Notes under the pieces: model-generated
What the model saw: the letters and a program-made list of their open reading frames with translations, nothing else
Databases searched by the model: none
Told to the model about the DNA's origin: nothing
Translations under genes and position numbers: made by a program
Shown here: positions 6,969 through 15,352 of the stretch, in pieces
Layout: each line of letters starts with the position of its first letter
How positions within the stretch are numbered: position 1 is the first letter of the stretch
Source of the DNA: an uncultured Faecalibacterium sp.
Lineage (GTDB): Bacteria > Bacillota > Clostridia > Oscillospirales > Ruminococcaceae
DNA length: 37,589 nt
Reading direction: 5' to 3'
NCBI GenBank assembly: GCA_934553285.1
Contig: CAKTFD010000006.1
Location: 1 to 37,589, forward strand

Positions 6969-8399
6969 TCAGTCCAGCGGCTGAGAGGGCTTCCAGTCCT
7001 TATAGTTCTCGTACCGGCTCTCGCGGATCTTGTGGTGAGACCAGATCTCGTCCGCGGCAGGCTGCCAGTTGGCGGCATAGCTCTTGCACTTCTCGCACAG
7101 ATGCTCCACGCTTTCCGGGGACTGCAGGTCGGTGCTGTGGGCACCTGTCTCGTGCACCATCTTTTCCAGCAGCTCGGGGTTTTCCAGCATCGGGCAGGGA
7201 CGCAGATGGTTCTTGTTGAAGGGCTGGCCGTTGTGGTAAGCCATAAACAGCGGGCTGTGCAGAATTTCCAGGATGGACTGGTCGTGGATGTTGGCGTTGG
7301 AGTAGTGGATGAACACACACGGCTCGGCATCACCGGCGGAGTTGATGTGGAAGTAGTTGCGGCCGCCGGCGATGCAGCCGCCCACAAACTCGCCGTCGTT
7401 CTGGAAGTCCATGGGGTAGAACGGAATATCGCACGCAGAAGAGCGCAGATAGCGGATGCGGTCGATCATGTATTTGCGCTGCTCCGGGGTGGGCATCAGC
7501 TCGGGGGCTGCCTCGTTGCCCACGGGCATGTAATGGAAGTAGAAACCGAAATGCGCACCCTTCTCGCACAGGAACCGCATGAATGCGTCGTTGGTAACGG
7601 CTTCAATGTTCTGGCTGGTGTAGCAGATGGAGGTGCCGAAGAGGATGCCATGTTTCTTGAGCAGGTCCATGGCGTGCATCACGGCGGCATAGTGGCCCTC
7701 GCCGCGGCGGGCATCGTTGGTCTCCGGGGTGCCCTCGATAGACAGCATAAAGGCGATATTGCCCAGCCGCACTACTTCCTCACAGAACGGCTCATCGATC
7801 AGGGTGGAGTTGGTGTAGATGGCAAACTGCACATCGTTGTGCTTTTCGGCCAGTTTGAGCACATCCTTTTTGCGCACCAGCGGCTCGCCGCCAGTCAGCA
7901 TGTACAGGTACACGCCCAGCTCTTTGCCCTGGGTCACGATCTTATCCATATCCTCAAAGCTCAGGTTGTTTTTGTGGCCGTACTCGCCAGCCCAACAGCC
8001 CACGCAGTGCATGTTGCAGGCGGAGGTGGGGTCGAACAGGATCAGCCAGGGGATGTTGCACTGGTACTTGACACGGTTCTCGCGGATCGTCTTGGTGCCA
8101 CGGAAGAAGGCCTCGTAGCCCAGGTTCAGCGCAGTGGTGCGCGCCACATGGGGGTCGGTCTGATCCAGCATACAGTCAATGAGCTTGGTCCACTTGCTGT
8201 CCGGGTCGGTCAGGACTTTTTTGGCATTCTCGTAGGTCTCATCACTATATGCATTGCCGTAGAACTGCTTTGCAAAATCCACGATCTGGCAGATCGTTTT
8301 CCGGCGGTCATGCTCGGCATGGGAAAGTACAACGTCCACCATTTTACCAGCAGCGGCACGCTGCATCTTATGGTTCAGGTTTTCAAGAGATGTATTCAT
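6969..8399 (-). CDS. Radical SAM enzyme with SPASM/twitch-type C-terminus
   Basis: This 476-residue protein carries the [4Fe-4S]/SAM motif CX3CX2C at Cys128, Cys132 and Cys135 (CNMHCVGC), followed by a partial TIM barrel with GGEPLVRK. The C-terminal part has the auxiliary-cluster pattern CX13GX4C (from GGCIAGG to AEPC) plus further cysteines (RPCP, LCEKC), as in SPASM/twitch enzymes. No peptide substrate or partner enzyme is encoded nearby, so the reaction is unknown; an orphan maturase or a small-molecule enzyme are both possible. The ATG at 8399 is chosen because GGAGG lies 8 nt upstream; a TTG at 8414 overlaps that site. A TetR gene lies upstream on the same strand. Confidence 0.88.
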   Translation of the reverse strand: MNTSLENLNHKMQRAAAGKMVDVVLSHAEHDRRKTICQIVDFAKQFYGNAYSDETYENAKKVLTDPDSKWTKLIDCMLDQTDPHVARTTALNLGYEAFFRGTKTIRENRVKYQCNIPWLILFDPTSACNMHCVGCWAGEYGHKNNLSFEDMDKIVTQGKELGVYLYMLTGGEPLVRKKDVLKLAEKHNDVQFAIYTNSTLIDEPFCEEVVRLGNIAFMLSIEGTPETNDARRGEGHYAAVMHAMDLLKKHGILFGTSICYTSQNIEAVTNDAFMRFLCEKGAHFGFYFHYMPVGNEAAPELMPTPEQRKYMIDRIRYLRSSACDIPFYPMDFQNDGEFVGGCIAGGRNYFHINSAGDAEPCVFIHYSNANIHDQSILEILHSPLFMAYHNGQPFNKNHLRPCPMLENPELLEKMVHETGAHSTDLQSPESVEHLCEKCKSYAANWQPAADEIWSHHKIRESRYENYKDWKPSQPLD

Positions 8400-8461
8400 A
8401 GCTTTTTCCTCCAAAACTGATTTCTTTGGAACTTGTCATTTTTTGCTTGCCCATATCCTAC

Positions 8462-8472
8462 CACGTTACGTG
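8462..8472. promoter_or_regulatory. Palindrome CACGTTACGTG upstream of the radical SAM gene
   Basis: A 5-1-5 palindrome lies 63 nt before the radical SAM start, where its promoter should be; no good -35/-10 pair is visible. It resembles the CCGTTTACGG palindrome in the tetR leader (shared core CGTT(T)ACG), so it may be a TetR operator. Low confidence. Confidence 0.3.
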
Positions 8473-8492
8473 TTTTTGTACCATAAGCAGAA

Positions 8493-8527
8493 AATACGCC
8501 GTGATGGAAAACCCATCACGGCGTATT
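8493..8527 (-). terminator. Terminator of tetR
   Basis: A perfect 15-bp stem (8493-8507 with 8513-8527, loop AAAAC on the plus strand) is followed on the minus strand by TTTTCTG. It lies 44 nt after the tetR stop and isolates tetR from the radical SAM gene. Confidence 0.85.
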
Positions 8528-8571
8528 CTTTGATAAAACTTTATTAAATACAGGCCCGGGCAAAAGCTGCA

Positions 8572-9147
8572 TCAATCCTCCAGCTTCCGTGCACCCGTGC
8601 TGAACCGGCACAGTGCGCGGCGCAGATCTCCATGGATCATGGTGCTCACGCGCTCCACCACCCGCTGGGGGTCGGCCTTCATATCCCGGCGGATCCACTC
8701 CAGCGTCAAACCGACCAATGCGTACTTATAAAAATCAACAACGAACTGCTTATCTGCGTCCTGCACCGTGATATCCCGGCACTCGCGGTCTGCAAAGTCC
8801 TTGAGGATGGGGTCCACCAGCCTGTAAAGGTACTGCTCCACCTGTTCCCTGCCTACCGAGCGATAGACGTTCAGCACCAGGGTCTTATTGTCCTGGAGCT
8901 GGTGCAGGATATCCAGGTACGCTTCGCTCCAGGTGTCAAATCCGCGCCGGCCTTCCATCGCCTTTGCAGCATCTTCTGCAAGGATCCAGTCCACAAGGTC
9001 GTAGATATCCTTGAAGTGATAATAGAAGGTCATGCGGTTGACGCCGCAATCCTCGGTGATATCGTTGATCGTGATCTTATTGAGGGGCTTTTCCAGCAGC
9101 AGCTTTTTCAGAGACGCCTCCAGTGCCCGTTTCGTTGTCTGTGACAC
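8572..9147 (-). CDS. TetR/AcrR-family transcriptional regulator
   Basis: The 191-residue product has an N-terminal helix-turn-helix (ITINDITEDCGVNRMTFYYHF, about residues 24-44) in the style of the DhaS/TetR_C group, and an all-helical ligand/dimer domain. The ligand is unknown. A GTG start at 9147 is preferred because AAAGGA lies 8 nt upstream; the ATG at 9156 has its ribosome site directly abutting and would add only three residues. A strong promoter and a 10-bp palindrome (9179-9188) near the predicted start suggest autoregulation. The likeliest target is the adjacent radical SAM gene. Confidence 0.9.
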   Translation of the reverse strand: MSQTTKRALEASLKKLLLEKPLNKITINDITEDCGVNRMTFYYHFKDIYDLVDWILAEDAAKAMEGRRGFDTWSEAYLDILHQLQDNKTLVLNVYRSVGREQVEQYLYRLVDPILKDFADRECRDITVQDADKQFVVDFYKYALVGLTLEWIRRDMKADPQRVVERVSTMIHGDLRRALCRFSTGARKLED

Positions 9148-9178
9148 AAAAACCATCCTTTCCCGGCAGGCTCCTCTG

Positions 9179-9188
9179 CCGTTTACGG
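9179..9188. promoter_or_regulatory. Palindrome CCGTTTACGG in the tetR leader
   Basis: This 4-2-4 palindrome lies just downstream of the predicted tetR transcription start (near 9194), a usual place for an autoregulatory operator. Its core resembles the palindrome before the radical SAM gene. Confidence 0.3.
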
Positions 9189-9200
9189 TAAGATCCGTGA

Positions 9201-9229
9201 ATTATAGCCCATGATTTATTGTAACGCAA
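9201..9229 (-). promoter_or_regulatory. tetR promoter
   Basis: On the minus strand TTGCGT (9229-9224), a 17-nt spacer and a perfect TATAAT (9206-9201). Confidence 0.7.
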
Positions 9230-9343
9230 CTGGCCGTTCCATTTCAAGTAAAGATTCTAACCTTTTTATGAAGATTGTGTGTGCTCTGCCTGCCACAGCG
9301 GCGCTGTTTTTTCAATATACCCACCAAAAATACGGCAAAAGCC

Positions 9344-9372
9344 TTGATTTTCTCCCGCCGGGTGCTTAGAAT
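9344..9372 (+). promoter_or_regulatory. proC-proB-proA promoter
   Basis: TTGATT (9344-9349), a 17-nt spacer and TAGAAT (9367-9372). The predicted start is near 9379, so the hairpin leader at 9382-9422 would be the very 5' end of the mRNA. Confidence 0.6.
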
Positions 9373-9381
9373 GAATGAGAA

Positions 9382-9422
9382 GCAGGTTTTACCGCAGGCC
9401 GTACTGCGGTCCGTATGCCTGC
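9382..9422 (+). promoter_or_regulatory. Structured leader of the proline operon
   Basis: An inner 7-bp stem (ACCGCAG 9391-9397 with CTGCGGT 9404-9410) sits inside an outer pairing of GCAGG (9382-9386) with CCTGC (9418-9422). The structure ends just before the proC ribosome site (GAGGGAGGG, about 9424-9432). It is too short for a known aptamer and has no terminator. A 5'-end stabiliser or a modulator of initiation is possible. Confidence 0.4.
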
Positions 9423-9440
9423 CGAGGGAGGGTTATTATA

Positions 9441-10247
9441 ATGATGAGAACCGTTGGTTTTTTAGGCTGCGGAAACATGGGCGGTGCCATTGCCCGCGCC
9501 GTATGCAAAGCCGCTGACCCGGAGCATGTATTCCTGGCCAACCGCACATCTGCCAAGGCCGAGGCGCTGGCTGCCGAGCTTGGCTGCCAGACCGCTACGA
9601 ACGCCGAGGTGGCCGGGAACTGCGACCTGATCTTTCTGGCCGTAAAGCCCCAGATGATGGAGGCGATGCTGGAGCCGCTGCGCTTTATCCTGGCCGAGCG
9701 TCCGCAGCGGTTCGTGCTGTGCACTATGGCTGCCGGTCTGCCGATAGCACGCATCCAGGAGATGGCGGGCGGTGATTATCCGGTGATCCGCATCATGCCC
9801 AACACCCCCGCTTCGGTGGGCGAAGGGATGATCCAGTATTGCTCCAGCAATGTGACCGCCGAGGAAGAGGCTGAATTTTGCAGCCTGATGGCCGCTGCCG
9901 GGCGGCTGGATGCCGTGGCCGAGGGCATGATCGATGCCGCCAGCTGCGTTTCCGGCTGCGGGCCGGCATGGGTGTACCAGTTTATCGAAGCGCTGGCCGA
10001 TGGCGGCGTGGCCTGCGGCCTGCCCCGGGCAAAGGCCCAGGAGTACGCCGCCCAGATGGTACTGGGCAGTGCAAAACTGGTGCTGGAAAGCGGCAAGCAC
10101 CCCGGTGCGTTAAAGGATGCTGTGTGCAGCCCCGGCGGCAGCACCATCCAGGGCGTGCGGGTACTGGAGGAACACGGGCTGCGCGGCGCGGTGATGGATG
10201 CCGTGCTGGCTGCCTACGATAAAACAAAGGAAATGGGAAAGGGTTAA
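9441..10247 (+). CDS. proC: Pyrroline-5-carboxylate reductase
   Basis: This 268-residue enzyme reduces 1-pyrroline-5-carboxylate to proline with NAD(P)H, the last step of proline synthesis. Motifs are the Rossmann GCGNMGGAIA near the N-terminus, the MPNTPASVGEGM loop, and the C-terminal signature running through SGCGPAWVYQFIEALADGG to SPGGSTIQGV. The ATG at 9441 has GAGGGAGGG 8 nt upstream; the frame is open further upstream but would run into the leader hairpin. It is the first gene of proC-proB-proA, with proB beginning 7 nt after its stop. Confidence 0.96.
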   Translation: MMRTVGFLGCGNMGGAIARAVCKAADPEHVFLANRTSAKAEALAAELGCQTATNAEVAGNCDLIFLAVKPQMMEAMLEPLRFILAERPQRFVLCTMAAGLPIARIQEMAGGDYPVIRIMPNTPASVGEGMIQYCSSNVTAEEEAEFCSLMAAAGRLDAVAEGMIDAASCVSGCGPAWVYQFIEALADGGVACGLPRAKAQEYAAQMVLGSAKLVLESGKHPGALKDAVCSPGGSTIQGVRVLEEHGLRGAVMDAVLAAYDKTKEMGKG

Positions 10248-10254
10248 TGGAATC

Positions 10255-11052
10255 ATGCGCATCGTTGTGAAAGTGGGTACTTCCACATTGGCATACCCCA
10301 CCGGGCGGCTGAACATCCGCCATGCAGAGGAACTGGTCAAGGTACTGAGCGATTTAAAAAACGAGGGGCACGAGGTCATTCTGGTGTCCTCCGGTGCCAT
10401 TGGCATGGGCGTGGGCAAGCTCTCGCTGTCTGCCCGCCCCAAGGACACTACCACCAAGCAGGCCTGTGCTGCGGTGGGCCAGTGTGAACTGATGTACACC
10501 TACGACCGGCTGTTCAGCGCCTACGATCACACGGTGGCGCAGATCCTGCTTACCGGCGTGGATGTGGAGCACACCGAACGCCGGGTGAATATCCAGAACA
10601 CGCTGTCCCGGCTGCTGGAGCTGGGGGCACTGCCCATCATCAATGAAAACGACAGTGTTGCCACCGATGAGATCACCTCCATCGGCGACAACGACACCCT
10701 GGCCGCCATCGTGGCCTGCTGCTGCAAGGCAGACCTGCTGGTGCTGCTGAGCGATATCGACGGTCTGTACACCGCTAACCCCCACACCCATCCGGACGCT
10801 GCGCTGATCCCGCTGGTGGAGCAGATCACCCCGGAGGTGATGGCGCTGGCAGACGGTGCAGGCTCTGCCCTGGGCACCGGCGGCATGGCCACCAAGCTGC
10901 GGGCTGCCCGCATGGTGACCGGCAGCGGCGCAGATATGGTCATTGCCAACGGCGCACACCCGGAGCTGCTGTATGATATTGCCGCCGGCAGATCCATCGG
11001 CACCCGTTTTGCCGCCCAAAAGCAGCCCGCACTGCCCACACAGGAGGTTTGA
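10255..11052 (+). CDS. proB: Glutamate 5-kinase (short form without PUA domain)
   Basis: The 265-residue amino-acid kinase phosphorylates glutamate to gamma-glutamyl phosphate, the first committed step of proline synthesis. It shows VVKVGTSTL at the N-terminus, the INENDSV glutamate-binding segment, a GDND segment and GTGGMATKLRAA. It ends after the kinase domain: the C-terminal PUA domain of E. coli ProB (367 residues) is absent, as in some other bacteria. The ATG at 10255 is preceded by GGGAAAGGG. Proline feedback inhibition is expected for the family but cannot be judged here. Confidence 0.95.
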   Translation: MRIVVKVGTSTLAYPTGRLNIRHAEELVKVLSDLKNEGHEVILVSSGAIGMGVGKLSLSARPKDTTTKQACAAVGQCELMYTYDRLFSAYDHTVAQILLTGVDVEHTERRVNIQNTLSRLLELGALPIINENDSVATDEITSIGDNDTLAAIVACCCKADLLVLLSDIDGLYTANPHTHPDAALIPLVEQITPEVMALADGAGSALGTGGMATKLRAARMVTGSGADMVIANGAHPELLYDIAAGRSIGTRFAAQKQPALPTQEV

Positions 11053-11055
11053 CTT

Positions 11056-12318
11056 ATGACTACACAGGAAATTCTGGAAGCCGCGCGCGCTGCCAAGGGG
11101 GCGCTGGCTCTGGCCGATGGCACCAGCCGTGCGCAGGCACTGTGCAGTATGGCTGCGCAGCTGTGCAGCCCGGCAAACATGATGGCCATCCTTGCCGCAA
11201 ACGCCGCCGATATGGCCGCTGCAAAGGGGCATATCTCGGAGGTGATGCTGGATCGTCTGGCACTGACGCCGGAGCGCATCCAGGCCATGGCAAAGGGCAT
11301 ACAGGAAGTAGCTGCCCTGCCGGATCCGGTGGGCCGGGTATTGAAGCGGGTGGAGCGCCCCAACGGGCTTGTGATCGAAAAGACCGCTGTGCCCATGGGC
11401 GTGATCGCCATTATCTACGAGAGCCGCCCCAACGTGACCAGCGATGCTGCTGCCCTTGCCATCAAGAGCGGCAATGCCTGCATCCTGCGCTGCGGCAAGG
11501 AGGCATGGCGCAGTGCCAACGCCATCGTGCAGGCACTGCGGCTGGGCCTGCAGGAAAACGGCCTGCCGCAGGACGCGGTCTGCCTGATCGAAGATACCAC
11601 CCATGCCTCGGCCAATGCGCTGATGACCGCTGTGGGGTATGTGGACCTGCTGATCCCCCGGGGCGGTGCCGGGCTGATCCGCGCCTGCGTGGAAAACGCA
11701 AAGGTCCCCTGCATCCAGACCGGCACCGGCATCTGCCATATTTTTGTGGATGATACCGCTGACCAGGCGCAGGCGCTGGATATCATTGAAAACGCCAAGG
11801 CCAGCCGCCCCAGCGTGTGCAACGCCGAGGAGGTGTGCCTGGTGCACGCTGCCATTGCAGCAGAGTTTTTGCCAAGGCTCGCTCAGCGCCTTGGCCCTGA
11901 CCGCGCTGCCAGCGGCAAACTGCCGGTGGAGCTGCGGCTGGACGAACGCGCCGCAGCCATCATCCCCGGCACCCCGGCCGGCCCCGCGGACTTTGATACC
12001 GAGTTTTTGGACTACATCCTGGCCGTCAAGGTGGTGGACAGCGTGGACGATGCCATTGCACATATTGCGCAGCACTCCACCGGCCACAGCGAAGCTATCC
12101 TGACCCATACCCAGGCACACGCCGACCGCTTTACCGCTGCCGTGGACAGCGCTGCCGTGTATGTGAACTGCTCCACCCGCTTTACGGATGGCGGCGAGTT
12201 TGGCCTGGGCTGTGAGATGGGCATTTCCACCCAGAAACTGCATGCCCGCGGCCCCATGGGCCTGGAGGAACTGTGCAGTTACAAGTACATCATCCATGGC
12301 GATGGGCAGATCCGCTGA
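11056..12318 (+). CDS. proA: Gamma-glutamyl phosphate reductase
   Basis: This 420-residue aldehyde-dehydrogenase-superfamily enzyme reduces gamma-glutamyl phosphate to glutamate-5-semialdehyde, which cyclises to the ProC substrate. ESRPNVTSDAAALAIKSGN and the catalytic cysteine motif SRPSVCNAEE are intact, as is the C-terminal FTDGGEFGLGCEMGIST signature. Length equals the family norm (about 415-420). It starts 3 nt after proB behind an AGGAGG site, so all three proline enzymes are co-translated from one mRNA. A strong terminator follows. Confidence 0.97.
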   Translation: MTTQEILEAARAAKGALALADGTSRAQALCSMAAQLCSPANMMAILAANAADMAAAKGHISEVMLDRLALTPERIQAMAKGIQEVAALPDPVGRVLKRVERPNGLVIEKTAVPMGVIAIIYESRPNVTSDAAALAIKSGNACILRCGKEAWRSANAIVQALRLGLQENGLPQDAVCLIEDTTHASANALMTAVGYVDLLIPRGGAGLIRACVENAKVPCIQTGTGICHIFVDDTADQAQALDIIENAKASRPSVCNAEEVCLVHAAIAAEFLPRLAQRLGPDRAASGKLPVELRLDERAAAIIPGTPAGPADFDTEFLDYILAVKVVDSVDDAIAHIAQHSTGHSEAILTHTQAHADRFTAAVDSAAVYVNCSTRFTDGGEFGLGCEMGISTQKLHARGPMGLEELCSYKYIIHGDGQIR

Positions 12319-12349
12319 TGCCCTCAGCCCCTGAAAAATATTTCCTTCT

Positions 12350-12384
12350 GCAGGCCGATGCCGTATGCATTGGCCTGCTTTTTT
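12350..12384 (+). terminator. Terminator of the proline operon
   Basis: A stem of GCAGGCC (12350-12356) with GGCCTGC (12372-12378), extended inside by ATGC/GCAT, is followed by six T residues. It is a textbook intrinsic terminator. Confidence 0.92.
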
Positions 12385-12556
12385 GTTTTATCCGCACAAG
12401 TTGTGTTTATAAAGCGGACAGTCTGTGAAAGTTTTTTCACTTTTACTGGAAAATATGTGTCACCGGATGTATGTATGTATCCAAGTTATTGCCGATTCAC
12501 ACAAACAAAAAGTATTACTATTCTGTTTTTATGGGGCAAAAAGGCAAAATTTCCTC
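12385..12556. other. AT-rich intergenic stretch, no gene seen
   Basis: Between the proA terminator and the mgsA promoter I find no credible gene. It holds short symmetric elements, including GTGAAA-N4-TTTCAC (12425-12440) and a small repeat of ATGT near 12465-12480. Base composition is much more AT-rich than the flanking genes. Confidence 0.5.
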
Positions 12557-12585
12557 TTGACAGCCTGTTTTCAATGCGGTAAAAC
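12557..12585 (+). promoter_or_regulatory. mgsA promoter
   Basis: A perfect TTGACA (12557-12562), a 17-nt spacer and TAAAAC (12580-12585). The predicted leader is about 100 nt and AT-rich, with TTTCACTGAAA symmetry near 12620-12630. Confidence 0.6.
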
Positions 12586-12692
12586 TATAGTGGAAAGTCT
12601 GGTATCGATTTCAATTGGATTTCACTGAAAGTCAAAAAACTGTTCGTTAAATAAAGCACACCTTAAAATAAAAGTAAAGGAGAGCGCATCCC

Positions 12693-13133
12693 ATGACGAT
12701 CGCAATTCTTGCCCACGACTCCCGTAAAGAACTGGCCCTGCAGTTCTGTACCGCTTACAGCGCCATCCTTTCCCGCAATAATGTTATCGCTACGGGCACT
12801 ACCGGGCGGATGCTTGCGCAGACCACCGGCCTGCCGGTACACTGCTACCTCTCCGGTAAGCTGGGCGGTGTGCAGCAGATCACCTCCCGCGTTGCCTGCG
12901 ATGAAGTAGATCTGGTGCTGTTCTTCCGCGACCCCTTGAAGGCCGATGCCGCCAGCCTGACCGAGCAGAATCTGCTCCGCCTGTGCGATATGCACAGCGT
13001 GCCCATCGCCACCAATATTGCCACCGCAGAGGTCCTGCTGCGCGGTCTGGATCAGGGCGACCTGGACTACCGCGAAGGGATGCATCCGGCCATTGTGGAG
13101 CTGATGCCTGCCGCGCAGTCCCGCGCTGTATAA
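12693..13133 (+). CDS. mgsA: Methylglyoxal synthase
   Basis: The 146-residue enzyme converts dihydroxyacetone phosphate to methylglyoxal and phosphate, a bypass of lower glycolysis used under phosphate limitation or sugar-phosphate overload. ATGTTGRML (phosphate binding), GKLGGVQQI, DLVLFFRDPL and the C-terminal IATNIATAEVLLRGL are all family signatures. A GGAGAG ribosome site is 8-9 nt before the ATG. It is monocistronic, with its own promoter and terminator. No glyoxalase is encoded nearby. Confidence 0.96.
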   Translation: MTIAILAHDSRKELALQFCTAYSAILSRNNVIATGTTGRMLAQTTGLPVHCYLSGKLGGVQQITSRVACDEVDLVLFFRDPLKADAASLTEQNLLRLCDMHSVPIATNIATAEVLLRGLDQGDLDYREGMHPAIVELMPAAQSRAV

Positions 13134-13158
13134 ACATGCGCTTTTTGTGTATAGAGGG

Positions 13159-13201
13159 AAAAAAGGAGCCATCGCAGCATGTGTGCGATGGCTCCTTTTT
13201 T
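13159..13201. terminator. Bidirectional terminator after mgsA
   Basis: A 12-bp stem (GGAGCCATCGCA 13165-13176 with TGCGATGGCTCC 13184-13195) is flanked by A6 on the left and T6 on the right, so it can serve both mgsA and the convergent lyase gene. Confidence 0.92.
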
Positions 13202-13282
13202 AATGCTGTTACTCTTCGGCAAAGGATACAGCTTGCGCCATGATGCGGCCTCCGGCCATCATCATGGCTCGTCAGGCACATA

Positions 13283-14551
13283 TCATTCCATAAAGTATGC
13301 TTTCTGGACAGCCAGCAGCACACCGGCGCGGCTGGCTGCAAAGTTCAGCCCGCCCTGCAGGTAGCAGGTATAGGGGGCGCGCAGCGGGCCATCGCAGGAC
13401 AGCTCGATGGTGCTGCCCTGGGTAAAGCTGCCGCTGGCCATGACCACTTCATCGGTGTAGCCGGGTTCCGGGCTGGGTTCCGGGGCAGCGTAGCTATCCA
13501 CCGGGCTGGCAGCCTGGATGCCCTGACAGAAGCCGATAAGCGCCTCTGCCGTACCGGCATCAAAGCAGGTAACGATGTCGTTGTGCTCCTCGCAGTAGCG
13601 CGGGATGGGCTTTTTGCCCAGCAGCTCCAGCATACACTGGGCGTAGATCGCAGTCTTGATGGCTTCGCACACAACGCCGGGCGCATAGTAGAAGCCCAGG
13701 TACATATCCCGGGGGGTCTCCAGCGTACAGCCAAGCTCCTTGCCAAGGCCGGGCGCATTCAGGCGATAGGCACACAGCTCCACCAGATCTCTGCGTCCCA
13801 CGATATAGCCGCCGGTGGGGGCAATGCCGCCGCCGGGGTTCTTGATCAGGCTGCCCACCGCGATATCTGCACCCACCTGGCAGGGTTCCTGCGTCTGGGT
13901 AAACTCGCCGTAGCAGTTATCCACAAAGATGATGATCTCCGGGTTGGCCGCACGGGCAGTATCGGCGATCTTCCGGATCGTAGCCAGATCAAAGGCATTG
14001 CGCTGCAGATAGCCGCGGCTGCGCTGGATATGGCACACTCTGGCACCGGGTGCCTTCTGGGCGATCAGCTCGTAATCCGGGGTAAAGTCCGCCTTGAGGG
14101 GGGCTTCGTCATACTTTATACCGTAATCCATCAGGGTTCCAGTCCCCTTGCCCTTGCCATCCAGGCCGATGACGCCTTCCAGCGTATCGTAGGGGCGGCC
14201 GGTAGCAGCCAGCAGGGTGTCCCCTGCCCGCAGCAGACCAAACAGCGCCACGGCCAGCGTGTGGGTGCCGCTCTGGAACTGGCTGCGCACCAGCGCATCC
14301 TCTGCGCCCATCACCTGTGCAAAGATCTGTTCCAGCTTGGCGCGGCCGGTATCCCACAGGCCGTAGCCGGTGGTGCCCAGCATATCGGTGGAGGACATCT
14401 GGGTATCCGCAAAGGCTTTAAGCATCTTCAGCTGGTTATAGTCCCGGATCTCTTCCATCTGGCGGAAGTAGGGCTGGCACAGCTCCATGGCTTTTTCGTC
14501 CAGTGCCAGCACCTCGGGCTTGTACTCAAAAAATTGGTTCAGAATCGACAT
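13283..14551 (-). CDS. Methionine gamma-lyase family PLP protein (YnbB / aluminium-resistance family)
   Basis: This 422-residue protein belongs to the fold-type I PLP family once named aluminium-resistance proteins (B. subtilis YnbB). Visible features are SQFQSGTHTLAVALFGLLRAGD near the N-terminal third, the IIIFVDNCYGEF strand with the PLP-ring aspartate, and VGSLIKNPGGGIAPTGGYIVGR containing the Schiff-base lysine. The physiological substrate is not established; a sulfur amino-acid or related lyase is likely. It is the last gene of the murD–GNAT–lyase run, 27 nt after the GNAT gene. Confidence 0.9.
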   Translation of the reverse strand: MSILNQFFEYKPEVLALDEKAMELCQPYFRQMEEIRDYNQLKMLKAFADTQMSSTDMLGTTGYGLWDTGRAKLEQIFAQVMGAEDALVRSQFQSGTHTLAVALFGLLRAGDTLLAATGRPYDTLEGVIGLDGKGKGTGTLMDYGIKYDEAPLKADFTPDYELIAQKAPGARVCHIQRSRGYLQRNAFDLATIRKIADTARAANPEIIIFVDNCYGEFTQTQEPCQVGADIAVGSLIKNPGGGIAPTGGYIVGRRDLVELCAYRLNAPGLGKELGCTLETPRDMYLGFYYAPGVVCEAIKTAIYAQCMLELLGKKPIPRYCEEHNDIVTCFDAGTAEALIGFCQGIQAASPVDSYAAPEPSPEPGYTDEVVMASGSFTQGSTIELSCDGPLRAPYTCYLQGGLNFAASRAGVLLAVQKAYFME

Positions 14552-14578
14552 TATAACGTAGTAGTTCCTTCCTGCATA

Positions 14579-15352
14579 TTATCTGGTGCCCTCCTGCGCG
14601 GGCACATAGCGCGCGTACTGCGCCAGTTTTGTAAAACCAAGCCGGGTATAGAAATGCACCCGCTCCGGCGCGCAGAGGAATACCGGGCGCAGGCCCGCTG
14701 CGGCAAGGCTGTTTGCCATCTCCACGATGAGCCGCCCGCCGATGCCCCTGCCCCGGAGCTGTTCTGCCGTTTGCCCGCAGGCCATATAAGCCTGCCCATT
14801 GCACAGCGCATAGGCACCCACGGTGCAGACTACCGCATTCCCCTGTTCCAGCGTCCAGGCCACTGCTTTGCCCCGGCTGCGCTTTGTGCACAGCTCAGAA
14901 TACAAGTCCTCCTGCCGTGCGGGGTCTGCCGGGTAAAGCGCCTCGGCCACGCGGGCGGCGGCAGCCTCCCGGCAGAGGGTCAGCTGCGCCCACAGGGCTT
15001 CGTCCACCGCAGGCAGAGGCAGTGCCCTGCCTGGTGCCAGACTGAATACGGTAAGCGTTTCCGCTTTGTGCCAGCCAGCGGGCGGCGGGCAGACCTCTGC
15101 ATCCAGAATGACGCTCTTGCACCCGCAAAAGGCCAGAAATCCGGCCAGTTCCTCCGGGTTTGTATGCCCGGCGGCCCAGGCTGTGCTGCCGGAAAGCTCC
15201 AGCGCCAGGGTCGGCCCGGCATAAAACCGCCACGGCTGGCTTTTGCCAAACAGTGCCCGATCCAGCGGCAGCAGGGCATCCAGCACCGGCAGCCCCCGGC
15301 AGGCATTTGCAAACCGGGTGCGGCGCTGCGGGGTGTTTACCTGCGCGATCAC
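14579..15352 (-). CDS. GNAT-family N-acetyltransferase
   Basis: The 257-residue protein has a C-terminal GNAT domain: the acetyl-CoA loop GQTAEQLRGRGIGGRLI (about residues 195-211) is followed by LRPVFLCAPERVHFYTRLGF, which is typical motif B. The N-terminal 140 residues are divergent and may be a degenerate second GNAT fold. The acceptor is unknown. The start is GTG and overlaps the murD stop by 3-4 nt (GTGA), so translation is coupled to murD. Confidence 0.85.
   Translation of the reverse strand: MIAQVNTPQRRTRFANACRGLPVLDALLPLDRALFGKSQPWRFYAGPTLALELSGSTAWAAGHTNPEELAGFLAFCGCKSVILDAEVCPPPAGWHKAETLTVFSLAPGRALPLPAVDEALWAQLTLCREAAAARVAEALYPADPARQEDLYSELCTKRSRGKAVAWTLEQGNAVVCTVGAYALCNGQAYMACGQTAEQLRGRGIGGRLIVEMANSLAAAGLRPVFLCAPERVHFYTRLGFTKLAQYARYVPAQEGTR

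Noticed and set aside
12425..12440. GTGAAA-N4-TTTCAC as a Rex or fumarate-type operator near mgsA
   Set aside because: Aligned as TGTGAA half-sites the spacing is 6 rather than 4 nt and the site is 117 nt upstream of the promoter; kept only as an unexplained symmetry.
12358..12628. Two overlapping small frames in the proA–mgsA gap
   Set aside because: They cross the proA terminator or the mgsA promoter, have no ribosome sites and no recognisable features.
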